Source of the DNA: Acrocarpospora catenulata
GTDB lineage: Bacteria > Actinomycetota > Actinomycetes > Streptosporangiales > Streptosporangiaceae
DNA: 64,000 nucleotides
Reading direction: 5' to 3'
NCBI RefSeq assembly: GCF_018476525.1
Contig: NZ_JAHCST010000028.1
Span: 1 to 64,000 of the forward strand
Position 1 is the first letter of the stretch, and each line of letters opens with the position of its first letter. The notes beneath the pieces were generated by a model. The model ran no database searches. It was not told the DNA's origin and was given only the letters and a program-made list of their open reading frames with translations. This document shows, piece by piece, positions 44,845 to 53,033 of the stretch. The position numbers and the translations under genes are program-made.

Positions 44845-46248
44845 TTATTCAGCGGACTTCTGGCTGGCCATTCTGGAGCGGAGCCCGAGTAGAGCGTCGA
44901 TCACCAGGAAGGCGGCCAGGGAGATCCCCATCAGCGGGATGAAGTAGCCCACCGCGAGGGCCAGCAGAGCGAGTGGCGCGAGGATGCCCCAGTGCACTGC
45001 TCGCCAGCCTCCGCGGGGGTAGGGCGTGCCGAAGCCGCGGGTCGGGCGGCGGCGCCACCACATCCGGTAGCCCAGCACGATCAGCGTGATGATCCCGACC
45101 GCGAGCGCGGCCAGGACGATCTGGTTGGCCAGGCCGAACAGCAAGCCCATGTGAGCGTCGATGCCCCAGCGGGTGAGCTTGGCGGCCAGGGGATAGTCGG
45201 CGAACCGCAGCTCGTCCACCACCTGCCCGGTCGCCGGGTCGACCGCTACCTGGTCCAGGCGTGTGGGCGCGGTCTTGTCGATCTCCTTGACCACGTACGC
45301 GCCTCCGGGTTCGGCCGACCATACGATCTCCAGCGGGCCGGACAGTCCCTTGCCGGCGGCCGCCTGCACGACCTGGTCGATCCCCACGTCGGAGGTGCCG
45401 CCGGTCTGCTGGCCCGCCGGGGAATGGCCGGCGTGGTCACCGGCGGAGGAGCTGATCGACGGGGTTGCCCAGCCGAGGGCGGTGCGTAGCTCGTCGACGT
45501 TGGCTCCGGCGTACTTCGACCAGGTCAGGCCGGTGGCGGACAGGAACAGCAGGCCGAGCAGGGCCCACAGGCCGACCGAGCCGTGCCAGGACAGTGTCCT
45601 GCGCAGCCCGGTGGCGGAGCGGTCGGGAGTGAGCAGGCCGCGCAGACGGCGGCCGTTGCGGCGACGCCTGGTCAGCCAGAGCAGGAGCCCGCCGAGGGCG
45701 ACCACCCACAGCCAGCTGGCGGCCAGCTCGCTGTAGATCCGCCCAGGCTCGCCCAGGTGGAGGCGACGGTGCAGGTCGGAGATCCAGGCGCGCACCGGCA
45801 ACGCGCCGGAGCTGCCGTAGCTTTCCAGCACGCCGCGCACCTGGCCCGTCGAAGGGTCGACGAAGACCGCCATCTTCGTGCTCTCGGCCAGGCCTGGCTG
45901 GTCCAGAAGGACCTGGGTGGTGTCGCCGGGCTCGGCCGCGGGCCGTACCACGGAGACCGTTCCCTGAGGCTGGGCTTGGCGGGCCGCGGCGACCTGCTCG
46001 TTCAGGGGGAGGCTGGTCTGGCCCACCGGCGCGGTCAGTTCGTGCCGGTAGACGACCTGCTCGATCTGGAAGGAGGCGGCGTACAGCAGGCCCGTGGCCG
46101 CGGCCACGAGCAGGAAGGGGGCGATGAGGATTCCGGCGTAGAAGTGCAGGCGCAGCACCAGCGGACGCAGCGCCGACCAGGCCGCGCGTCTGGGGTGGGG
46201 AGGCTGGGCCGGATCGACGACACGGTGAGCGTCAGTCGTGGAGGTCAT
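44845..46248 (-). CDS. PepSY-associated transmembrane protein
   Basis: 467 residues. Four membrane segments in the PepSY-TM pattern: LRLHFYAGILIAPFLLVAAA near the N-terminus, WLWVVALGGLLLWLTRRRR, LWALLGLLFLSATGLTWSKY and VLAALAVGIITLIVLGYRMW plus a last helix. Two extracytosolic PepSY-like domains lie between (VVYRHELTAPVGQTSLPL; GSSGALPVRAWISDLHRRL follows). Members are linked to iron-siderophore reduction or uptake and sometimes copper. ATG at 46248 with GGAGAAC just upstream. The membrane gene at 46404-47012 is on the same strand and 155 bases upstream. Confidence 0.88.
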   Translation of the reverse strand: MTSTTDAHRVVDPAQPPHPRRAAWSALRPLVLRLHFYAGILIAPFLLVAAATGLLYAASFQIEQVVYRHELTAPVGQTSLPLNEQVAAARQAQPQGTVSVVRPAAEPGDTTQVLLDQPGLAESTKMAVFVDPSTGQVRGVLESYGSSGALPVRAWISDLHRRLHLGEPGRIYSELAASWLWVVALGGLLLWLTRRRRNGRRLRGLLTPDRSATGLRRTLSWHGSVGLWALLGLLFLSATGLTWSKYAGANVDELRTALGWATPSISSSAGDHAGHSPAGQQTGGTSDVGIDQVVQAAAGKGLSGPLEIVWSAEPGGAYVVKEIDKTAPTRLDQVAVDPATGQVVDELRFADYPLAAKLTRWGIDAHMGLLFGLANQIVLAALAVGIITLIVLGYRMWWRRRPTRGFGTPYPRGGWRAVHWGILAPLALLALAVGYFIPLMGISLAAFLVIDALLGLRSRMASQKSAE

Positions 46249-46403
46249 GGGGTTCTCCGTTCACGGTGAACACGCACATCAACAGGTACGCGTCACGTCA
46301 CTAAGGGGGGTTCGACCGCCGATCCCCGCATAGGGGGCTCAAGGCGGCAAAGGGCGTACGGCATGACAAGCCGGTGCCACCACAAAGAAGGCGGCAGCCC
46401 TGA

Positions 46404-47012
46404 TCAGAGAACGGAGACGGCTGGCGGCGGACCACGCCGCGTGACCACCACGACGAAACCGGATCGTCTGAGAGGCGGTGCGGGACGATCCCGCACCGGT
46501 CCGCCGAACGTGGGCGGAACGATGTCAACCAGCGCACCCACAAGGCTGCGCAGCAGCCCCCGCAAACCGCGCACCGGCGCGACCGCGAGATACACGATCA
46601 ACGCCAGGGCCGACTCGCCGCGCTCCAGCATCCAGGTGGACAGGATCGCCATCGCGACATGGATGAGCACCATCCCCACCCCGGTGCCGTCGCCGTGCTC
46701 ATCGGCCCACGGCGAGGACGCGCTGGTCTCAGCGCCAACGGTGAACAGATGGTGCATGCCGTACTGCGCACCGAAGCAGGCTGCCAGCAGGACATCCATC
46801 CCCCGCTGCCGCCCGGCCAGCAGATACGCCCCCAGCCAGGTCAGCATCATCGCGGCGGCCAGGTACCCCACGCGTACGGGCGCACCCCCAGCCAGGACGT
46901 GCAGAACAGCCGAGATCAGCACGCACACAGCCGCGAACACCGCGGCCCGTAACACGCGCAGGGACGATCGGCCGACATACACGGGCGCAATAGTGCCAGA
47001 GCACCCAAACAC
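46404..47012 (-). CDS. integral membrane protein of unknown function
   Basis: 202 residues with about five hydrophobic segments (AAVFAAVCVLISAVLHVLAG, YLAAAMMLTWLGAYLLAG, MDVLLAACFGAQYGMHHLF, VGMVLIHVAMAILSTWML, ALALIVYLAVAPV). A His/Asp-rich loop (MHHLF, then WADEHGDG, then LIHV) between segments 3 and 4 could bind a metal. I chose GTG at 47012 (VFGCSGTIAP), since similar actinobacterial membrane proteins begin just before SSLRVLRAAVFAA. The PepSY gene downstream hints at a metal-related role (inference). Confidence 0.7.
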   Translation of the reverse strand: MFGCSGTIAPVYVGRSSLRVLRAAVFAAVCVLISAVLHVLAGGAPVRVGYLAAAMMLTWLGAYLLAGRQRGMDVLLAACFGAQYGMHHLFTVGAETSASSPWADEHGDGTGVGMVLIHVAMAILSTWMLERGESALALIVYLAVAPVRGLRGLLRSLVGALVDIVPPTFGGPVRDRPAPPLRRSGFVVVVTRRGPPPAVSVL

Positions 47013-47400
47013 GATCCATCCTTGACTTGCCCGGACATCTAACGCTAAAGCCCCGCCCGTTCCTCTTGGACGAGGCCTGACCGGCTTCGACCCGCTTGTC
47101 ACGGTGGCGGGAGAGCTGAAGGAAATCATGAAACATACGGGCAGCGTCCGCGGCAGGAAAGCCCGAAGGACAGCCACTCGCTGCCGTGTATGACCGGTAC
47201 GGCCTCTGGCTGTTGCTACCGATCGTGACTGGGCGATCCCGGTACACCCTTCCCTGGCGATCCCATTGCTCCATCAGCAAGCTAGGGAGCCTCATGCTGG
47301 CATCTGTAGGAGTAGCGTCATAGGCTGTTTCGTGCAGGCTCTCTGCACGAAGAGGCAGATGACAGGGCAGAGACTCGTGTCTCGGTAGGAGGGGACCACG
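47013..47400. other. non-coding gap upstream of rloA
   Basis: No gene supported on either strand. A perfect 7-bp stem, CGTGCAG (47331-47337) and CTGCACG (47343-47349) with a GCTCT loop, lies about 50 bases before the rloA start and could be a leader hairpin or operator. The region is more AT-rich than average. Confidence 0.5.
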
Positions 47401-48675
47401 GTGCTGATCCGTTTCCGGCTGGCAAACCATCGGTCCATCCGTGACGAGCACGAGCTGTCGCTGATCGCAACTGAATTCGATGAGGGCACGGGACGCAGGA
47501 CTGGTCTCAGTCACCGGGGGCGGGATGTTTCGGTGCAACCCGTACTGGGTGTGTTCGGAGCAAACGCATCGGGGAAGTCCAACCTGCTCAGCGGGTTCCA
47601 GTTCATGCGCGACGCGGTGCGGGATTCTTTCGCGGACTGGGCCAAGGCGCCAGGGATGGTTCCCCGGCGGCCGTTCAAGCTCGATTCCACGTCCCGCGAG
47701 GAGACGAGCCTGTTTGAAGTGGACCTTGTACTGGGCCGGGATCCCGTCCGCTACACCTATGGTTTTGAGTTGTCGGACGAGCGGGTGGAGGCGGAGTGGC
47801 TGCACGCATATCCGCATGGCCGCCGGAATGTCTGGTTTGACCGAGAGGCGGTCCGCCCGGAGTCGGAAGGTGGGGAATTCATCTTCAGGGGAGAGGGGTT
47901 CAAAGGAGAACGAGAACCCCTAGTGAAGCTGACCCGCCCGAATGCCCTGTTCCTGTCCGTCGGTGCGACCCTCAACGATCCTCAGTTGTCGGTAGTACAC
48001 AGATGGTTCCTGAACAACCTGTGGCTGGTGACACCGGAAAGAGATCTAGGTGGTCGGGTGGGCTGGACCACGGAACTTCTGACACGCCCAGATAATGCGG
48101 GGTCTTATCATCAGCGGATCGTGCAGTTGCTGCAATCGGCTGACCTGGGAATCACCCGTCTTGACACGGACCCCGAGACCGGTGATATCAGGCTGTGGCA
48201 CCGTACGGCGGATGATGGAGAGACACCGCTGGATTTCCGCACCGAAGAGTCTCTAGGAACGCACGCCTGGTTTGCCTTTCTGGGACCCATGCTCACCATG
48301 CTGGACCGGGGATCGGTCCTGCTGGTGGACGAATTGGATTCGAGCCTGCACCCTACACTCGCGGCCGAGGTCGTACGTGTCTTCCAAGATCCCGCGTCCA
48401 ATCCACGCGGTGCGCAGTTGATTTTCACCACGCACGACGCAACCTTGCTGGGCAATGAGGTGCTTGACCGTCCGCTCAACCGTGATCAGGTGTGGATAAC
48501 AGCCAAGCGGCGCACAGGAGAAACCGAACTGTATCCGCTTACGGAAGCTAAGCCGCGTAAGGAGGAGAACCTCGAACGCGGTTATCTACGTGGCCGCTAC
48601 GGTGGGGTACCACGGGTGACCGCAGGGGAGATCGCCCGTGAGCTGTCCAGGCAAGAGGCGAAGGCGACGGCGTGA
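47401..48675 (+). CDS. rloA: RloA-type AAA ATPase (AbiL-like defence)
   Basis: 424 residues of the OLD/RloA ABC-like ATPase group. Walker A is GANASGKSNL (53-62), the signature region follows the long insertion, Walker B is SVLLVDELDSSLHP (about 303-316) and the switch His is in IFTTHDATLLG. It begins with the SMC-like first strand MLIRFRLANHRSIRD. Paired with an RloB nuclease-like protein, as in AbiL-type abortive-infection units and RloAB cassettes inside restriction loci. GTG at 47401 follows GGAGGGGAC. Base composition is lower in GC than the flanking core genes, in keeping with transfer. Confidence 0.9.
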   Translation: MLIRFRLANHRSIRDEHELSLIATEFDEGTGRRTGLSHRGRDVSVQPVLGVFGANASGKSNLLSGFQFMRDAVRDSFADWAKAPGMVPRRPFKLDSTSREETSLFEVDLVLGRDPVRYTYGFELSDERVEAEWLHAYPHGRRNVWFDREAVRPESEGGEFIFRGEGFKGEREPLVKLTRPNALFLSVGATLNDPQLSVVHRWFLNNLWLVTPERDLGGRVGWTTELLTRPDNAGSYHQRIVQLLQSADLGITRLDTDPETGDIRLWHRTADDGETPLDFRTEESLGTHAWFAFLGPMLTMLDRGSVLLVDELDSSLHPTLAAEVVRVFQDPASNPRGAQLIFTTHDATLLGNEVLDRPLNRDQVWITAKRRTGETELYPLTEAKPRKEENLERGYLRGRYGGVPRVTAGEIARELSRQEAKATA

Positions 48676-49508
48676 GCAGACGGACGGGGAAAGAGCAGGA
48701 ACAGGGAAGGCGGAAAAGACGCGGGCGTCTGGAGGACGAACGGCCGTTAGCGCCAAGGTCCAGCCTGCACTCTCGTGAGGTACGGGTGCTGTACGTGGCC
48801 TGCGAGGGTGAATCCACGGAACCCGACTATCTGCAGTATCTGAATGAGCGGTTCGGGGACGGCGATGGCCGGGCCAGACAGCCTTTCCGCATCCAGCCGG
48901 TCTACCGCAGAAACGGGTGGACGCCTTCAGGGGTCGTCGAAGCCGCGCGGAAGGCCGCCGGCGAGGACGAGGCGTGGGCGCTCTTCGATCGTGACCAGTG
49001 GGATGACATCCCGCAGGCAGTCAAGGACGCGGCCGAGTCCGGAATCGAGCTTGCGTTCTCACACCCGTCATTCGACCTGTGGCTACTGCTGCACTTCCAG
49101 TCATTCGGAGGCGCGCAGAGCGGCAGCAGCAAACTCGTGGTCGAGAAACTACGGCAGGCCAAGGGGGCGGACGCCTTCAAGGACTACGACAAGAGAGGTG
49201 ACAAGAGCATCAAGGGCGCTCGGCGTGATGCCCTGAAGGGCCGGGAGGACAAGGCGGTGGCGCACGCCCGTAGCTTGGTCGCCTCCTGCACCCACGGGCT
49301 CTGCAAGCCCGGCCAGGCGCAGACGGAACCGGTCGGCGAGGATGTCGCGCGTCAATCTCACCAAGAGTGGGCGGCTCGCTCCGGTCACACGCCGGACTGC
49401 CCAGTTCTGCAACGTGATCCCTCCACTGACGTATGGCGCCTGCTCGTCAGGTTGGGCATCGTCGTAAGAGAGCCCGCAATAGCGGTAGGCCCACAGACAC
49501 GGAATTAG
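48672..49508 (+). CDS. rloB: RloB-family protein (Toprim-like effector)
   Basis: 278 residues. A basic N-terminus (KEQEQGRRKRRGR) leads to the RloB core: VLYVACEGESTEPDYLQYL with its Glu, and ALFDRDQWDD with an Asp-x-Asp pair, which together match a Toprim-type metal site, then FSHPSFDLWLLLHF, a hallmark of the family. Expected to be the nuclease or effector controlled by RloA, with GTGA overlap of the two genes. The C-terminal ~60 residues (CKPGQAQTEPVGEDVARQSH onward) look atypical and may come from readthrough into foreign sequence after a recombination point. Confidence 0.87.
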   Translation: MSRRTGKEQEQGRRKRRGRLEDERPLAPRSSLHSREVRVLYVACEGESTEPDYLQYLNERFGDGDGRARQPFRIQPVYRRNGWTPSGVVEAARKAAGEDEAWALFDRDQWDDIPQAVKDAAESGIELAFSHPSFDLWLLLHFQSFGGAQSGSSKLVVEKLRQAKGADAFKDYDKRGDKSIKGARRDALKGREDKAVAHARSLVASCTHGLCKPGQAQTEPVGEDVARQSHQEWAARSGHTPDCPVLQRDPSTDVWRLLVRLGIVVREPAIAVGPQTRN

Positions 49509-49567
49509 CCTCCTTCCCGTTTTTGCCGGACCACCTGACCTCCCCGTAACCCGACAAACGAGGCAGC

Positions 49568-49723
49568 CGCCGCTTGTGAGCGTTCCGGGTTGTCTGGCTC
49601 AGGCTGTAAGGCCGCAATGGCGGGCGACATGTGGGAGGCGGCGGATGAACTCTGCGTCGTTGCCGAAATCCCATTCCTCGCCATCGGGCCACGTGGTCAC
49701 GATGGGGAATTTGCTGTGAACTC
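49568..49723. repeat. 156-bp direct repeat, left copy
   Basis: Matches 50211-50367 with only a few differences. On the minus strand it encodes the last ~40 residues of the DUF4240 protein (KFPIVTTWPDGEEWDFGND onward) plus 3' flanking bases. It is an extra copy of that gene's 3' end without the rest of the gene. Confidence 0.93.
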
Positions 49724-49919
49724 GAAGTTGTCGGCCGATCTTGTCAACGTGGACGATCTGCACGCGCTCATGGCCCGCTGTCAAGGCCAGATGCGCGGCA
49801 TGCAACCGGACGGACATCGCCCTGTCCGTCGCCGCCGCGACAGGCCCTCGTTGTCGAGGGACGAGCGCCCCATGCTCGCGCGGACGCACCCGCTGCCGGC
49901 GCTTCACGAGCTCGGCCAC
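49599..49919 (-). pseudogene. decayed VapC-like PIN toxin fused to a DUF4240 3' fragment
   Basis: On the minus strand a reading frame from GTG at 49919 gives about 105 residues. The middle, AMSVRLHAAHLALTAGHERV, looks like helix 1-2 of a PIN-domain toxin; the expected first strand and catalytic Asp (SLDNEGLS) appear in the next frame at about 49840-49865, so a frameshift separates them. The last 40 residues belong to the left copy of the 156-bp repeat, copying the C-terminus of the DUF4240 protein. The gene is therefore truncated, frameshifted and fused, and probably dead. Confidence 0.5.
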
Positions 49920-50029
49920 TCAGCCCGCGCCGCTGCCAACTCCTCTTCAGTGACCGGGCCGTGGAACTCCCGAAGCTCCGCCACCAGGTCTCTCAGCCGA
50001 TCGCGGGCTAACTGCCGAACCTCACCCAT
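49904..50029 (-). CDS. VapB-like antitoxin remnant or mini-protein
   Basis: A 41-residue reading frame (MGEVRQLARDRLRDLVAELR, then EFHGPVTEEELAAARAEWPS). The helix-loop-helix ending in EELAAARAEWP is the usual C-terminal toxin-binding part of actinobacterial VapB-type antitoxins placed just before a PIN toxin. A TAGGA lies 8 bases before the ATG. Its stop overlaps the start of the decayed VapC-like frame. It may still be made, or be a remnant of a longer antitoxin. Confidence 0.45.
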   Translation of the reverse strand: MGEVRQLARDRLRDLVAELREFHGPVTEEELAAARAEWPSS

Positions 50030-50210
50030 ACCGCGATCCTACCGATGGGAGGATCGGCCTACCCAGACCTGCTCGCCTTGCCTCTTGGCGGCTACCAACG
50101 CGTCGGACACCTGTCCGTCTCGTGTTCACAACGCGATGTACCGCGATGCGGGCTGCTGCGCCTGCGAAGCGACCACGCGCCGGGCCCGTCGATGACGGGG
50201 GAGTCGAAGT

Positions 50211-50367
50211 CGCCGCTTGTGATCGTTCCGGGTTGTCTGGCCTCAGGCTGTAAGGCTGCAATGGCGGGCGACCTGTGGGAGTCGGCGGATGAACTCTGCG
50301 TCGTTGCCGAAATCCCATTCCTCGCCATCGGGCCACGTGGTCACGATGGGGAATTTGCTGTGAACTC
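50211..50367. repeat. 156-bp direct repeat, right copy (3' end of the DUF4240 gene)
   Basis: Right-hand copy of the repeat at 49568-49723; the two copies are 487 bases apart and in the same orientation. Differences are scattered single bases and one extra base in the non-coding part. Confidence 0.93.
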
Positions 50368-50902
50368 CTCGTGCTCGGCGGGCATCGCCCAGGCCGTCCA
50401 CGTCGAGGCCGGTGACCCGCATGTACGGAACGAAGGTCACGTAGGCGAGCGGCTCGAACTCGGGGGCGTCCTCGCGTGACCACAGCTCCCGCCGGGTGTA
50501 CGTGACGCGCTGAAGGCGGAACTTGCCAGCTCTGCCCCAACTCGTCCGGAAGAGGCAGAAATTCAGGATCAGGTTGTAGACACGCCGAGCTTCTGGCACC
50601 TCGAAAATCAGGTCAGGGCAGGTGGCGACCTTCTCGAAGGCATCGCGGCCAAGGCTGATCAGCCAGTTCACGAAGTACTCGAAGCCATCGGACGATACCC
50701 GGTTCGTAATGGCCCAGTACACCGCGAACATGTCCCAGGAGAAGGCGCGGTTGGCGCAGATGGTGAACCAGACCTCGTAGTCCACGATCTCCTCGACGGA
50801 CAGGCCGGAGAGGTGATTCTCGAGCCACGCTACCCGGGCTGCCCGATTGTCGGTCTCGCGGGCAGAGCGCTCGATCAGTTCCCAGAAGCCGTCAATGTCC
50901 AC
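50243..50902 (-). CDS. DUF4240 domain protein
   Basis: 219 residues, soluble. The first ~130 residues are a DUF4240 domain: MDIDGFWELIERSARETDN, LSVEEIVDYEVWFTICANRA, YFVNWLISLGRDAFEKVATC. The family is widespread in actinomycetes with unknown role, frequently near mobile or defence genes. GTG start at 50902. The C-terminal 40 residues are exactly the part duplicated at 49568-49723. The neighbouring decayed toxin-antitoxin DNA lies between the two copies. The 180 bases upstream, to the LysE gene, hold nothing I can support. Confidence 0.82.
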   Translation of the reverse strand: MDIDGFWELIERSARETDNRAARVAWLENHLSGLSVEEIVDYEVWFTICANRAFSWDMFAVYWAITNRVSSDGFEYFVNWLISLGRDAFEKVATCPDLIFEVPEARRVYNLILNFCLFRTSWGRAGKFRLQRVTYTRRELWSREDAPEFEPLAYVTFVPYMRVTGLDVDGLGDARRARGVHSKFPIVTTWPDGEEWDFGNDAEFIRRLPQVARHCSLTA

Positions 50903-51084
50903 AAGATGTGATCATGGTGCATATCCGGCATCTCGGCCCGGCATTACGCTGAAAAGGGAGGATGGTTCGAGCGGCTGATCCTGGGTCACCTGGTCAGTTT
51001 GTAGCTCCAGGCGCGCTTGTCTCTCGTCCATCTGCGTGGATTTCCGATGTAGAGGCATGCTCGTACCGAGAAACCGTGGGGACG

Positions 51085-51684
51085 TCAGGAGAGTCCCGCG
51101 ACGATGAGTGCCACTCCCGCTCCCGTGAGGAGCACAGCGCTTCCTGCCAGCAGTATGCGGTAGCCGGTTACGCCGATCCGGTGTCTGCCTGCTCCGATCA
51201 GTCCGGCCAGGACCACCTTGGAGCCGACCAGGACCAGGTAGAAGCCGGTGGCGAAGGCTATCGCGCGTACCGGTGCGGTGGTCCAGGCGGCGACGAGTAC
51301 CGGTGCGCCCACGGTTGCCCAGAAGAGCCAGGGGTGGGGGTTGAGCATGTTGACCAGGACACCCTTGAGTACCGGTGCGGGGGTTCCGACACCGGGCTCG
51401 GGGGGTTCTGCCTTTCGGGCCTCCCACAGCCCTTGGGCCCCTAGGAACACCACGTACGCGCCGCCGGTGAGTGAGAGCACCTGCAGGAACGTCTCCGGGA
51501 GTGTGCCGACTGCGGCCACCGTCAGTAGGACGATCGGGAGGTCGGAGAGGAGGGGGACGCAGGCGATTCGCAGGCCTGCCGGGAAGCCTCCGCGCAGGCT
51601 GGCTGTGATCACCAGGCTGAGGAGGGCTCCTGGCGCGATTCCGGCGCCCAGGCCGAGGCCTAGTCCTAACAGCAGTTCGCGCAC
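51085..51684 (-). CDS. LysE-family translocator
   Basis: 199-residue exporter of the LysE/RhtB family with six hydrophobic segments. The family signature is at the N-terminus: GAGIAPGALLSLVITASLRG, and VLKGVLVNMLNPHPWLFW follows in the middle, the NPK-like loop of the family. It would export an amino acid or related metabolite; substrate not predictable. GTG at 51684 follows a good GGAGG. It stands alone and faces away from the LacI gene. Confidence 0.9.
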   Translation of the reverse strand: MRELLLGLGLGLGAGIAPGALLSLVITASLRGGFPAGLRIACVPLLSDLPIVLLTVAAVGTLPETFLQVLSLTGGAYVVFLGAQGLWEARKAEPPEPGVGTPAPVLKGVLVNMLNPHPWLFWATVGAPVLVAAWTTAPVRAIAFATGFYLVLVGSKVVLAGLIGAGRHRIGVTGYRILLAGSAVLLTGAGVALIVAGLS

Positions 51685-51953
51685 CTAACCTCCGTTTTGT
51701 CCCATCCGGAGGGTAGCGCCAAGCCGGATGCGGCGGGCGGCCACGTCCACGGTCAGGGCGGCGATCTGCTCGGGGGTTGAGGGAGGGCGGGGAGACCGAC
51801 GTTCTGGGGGAGATCGATCGGCGCCTCCGGTGTGGCCATCTCACACGTTGTGTCGGTTCGGGTTGGTCTCAGGTCAGTCGCGCTGTATGTGAGCGTGGGT
51901 CGGGTTGGTGGGCCGGCGAATAGCGTTGGGGTGCTGTGGTGGTCGCGCATACT

Positions 51954-51967
51954 GGAAATCGCTTTCC
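51954..51967. promoter_or_regulatory. LacI-type operator in the lacI-like gene leader
   Basis: GGAAATCGCTTTCC has perfect GGAAA/TTTCC arms and differs by one base from the dyad at 62234-62247. It ends 10 bases before the regulator start codon, so binding would repress the regulator's own gene. Confidence 0.7.
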
Positions 51968-51977
51968 GGGAGGGTGC

Positions 51978-53012
51978 ATGGTGACCTTGGAAGATGTGGC
52001 GCGGCAGGCGGGGGTGTCGCTGGCGACCGCGTCCCGGGTGCTCAACGGGAGTACCCGGCAGGTGGGGGCGGCGATGCGGGCGCGGGTGGAGAAGGCCGCC
52101 GCCGAGTTGGGTTACCGGACCAATGTGGCCGCGCAGACGCTGGCGAGGGGGGCCAGCAATGTGATCGGGCTGGTGGTGCACGATCTCGTCGATCCGTACT
52201 TCGCGGCGATCGCGGATGGGGCGATGCGGACGGCGGACGCGGAGGGGCATGTGGTGATGGTGGGGACCACGCACCGCGACCCGGAGCGGGAGATCGCGTA
52301 CGTGGCCACGCTCAACGCGCAGCGGGCCAAGGCGGTGCTGCTGGCCGGGTCGCGGGTGGCCGATCCGGTGGTGACCGGGCGGCTGCGGGCCGAGTTGGAC
52401 CGGTACCGGGAGACCGGCGGGCGAGTGGCCTGTGTGGGGCAGGATCTGCTGGGCGTGGACACGGTGGCACCGGGCAACCGGGCCGGAGCCGCCGCGCTGG
52501 CCAGGGAACTGGCCGCGCTGGGCCACACGCGGTTCGCGGTGCTGGCCGGGCCGCCGAACCTGATCACCGCCGTGGACCGCAGGGACGGATTCTGCGGCGC
52601 GCTGACCGAGCTGGGCCTGCCGGACCCGCAGATCGTCTACGGCCGCTTCGACCGGGACGGCGGCTACGCCGCGGCCGCCGCCGTGGAGCCCGGCGTGACC
52701 TGCGTGTTCGCGGTCAACGACGTGATGGCGGTGGGGGCGCTCGCGGCCTTCAGGGAGCGCGGCGTCCGAGTGCCCGAGGACGTGTCGGTGGCGGGCTTCG
52801 ACGACATTCCGACGCTGCGGGACCTGGTGCCCGCGCTGACCACGGTACGGCTCCCGCTGGCCGCGATGGGCGCGCACGCGGTGGAGTTGGCGCTGTCATC
52901 GATCGGTGAATCCCGGGTAGTAGTCGTGGCCGGACAAATCGTGGTACGGGATAGTGTGCGAGACCTGCGGACCGAAATTCCGTTTGGGACGAGCGCTGGT
53001 GGTGGATCGTAA
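51978..53012 (+). CDS. LacI-family transcriptional regulator
   Basis: 344 residues. The DNA-binding head is TLEDVARQAGVSLATASRVL (2-21) followed by the hinge helix RVEKAAAELGY; the remainder is a periplasmic-binding-protein-like sugar-sensing domain (NVIGLVVHDLVDPYFAAIAD, FAVNDVMAVGALAAFRERGV, DVSVAGFDDIPTLRDLVPAL). ATG at 51978 follows GGGAGGG. It is followed after 21 bases by a sugar isomerase gene. Matching GGAAAGCGCTTTCC operators in its leader and in the 62.2-kb divergent intergenic region make it the likely repressor of the whole sugar island. Confidence 0.94.
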   Translation: MVTLEDVARQAGVSLATASRVLNGSTRQVGAAMRARVEKAAAELGYRTNVAAQTLARGASNVIGLVVHDLVDPYFAAIADGAMRTADAEGHVVMVGTTHRDPEREIAYVATLNAQRAKAVLLAGSRVADPVVTGRLRAELDRYRETGGRVACVGQDLLGVDTVAPGNRAGAAALARELAALGHTRFAVLAGPPNLITAVDRRDGFCGALTELGLPDPQIVYGRFDRDGGYAAAAAVEPGVTCVFAVNDVMAVGALAAFRERGVRVPEDVSVAGFDDIPTLRDLVPALTTVRLPLAAMGAHAVELALSSIGESRVVVVAGQIVVRDSVRDLRTEIPFGTSAGGGS

Positions 53013-53033
53013 GCGGAGAGTAAGGGGGGCGCC

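Noticed and set aside
49568-50367. Considered as insertion-sequence ends
   Set aside because: Repeats are direct, carry gene coding sequence, and no transposase lies between them.
50022-50540. 172-residue minus-strand open frame overlapping the DUF4240 3' end
   Set aside because: Arg/Pro-rich, overlaps the real gene and both repeat copies; no domain.
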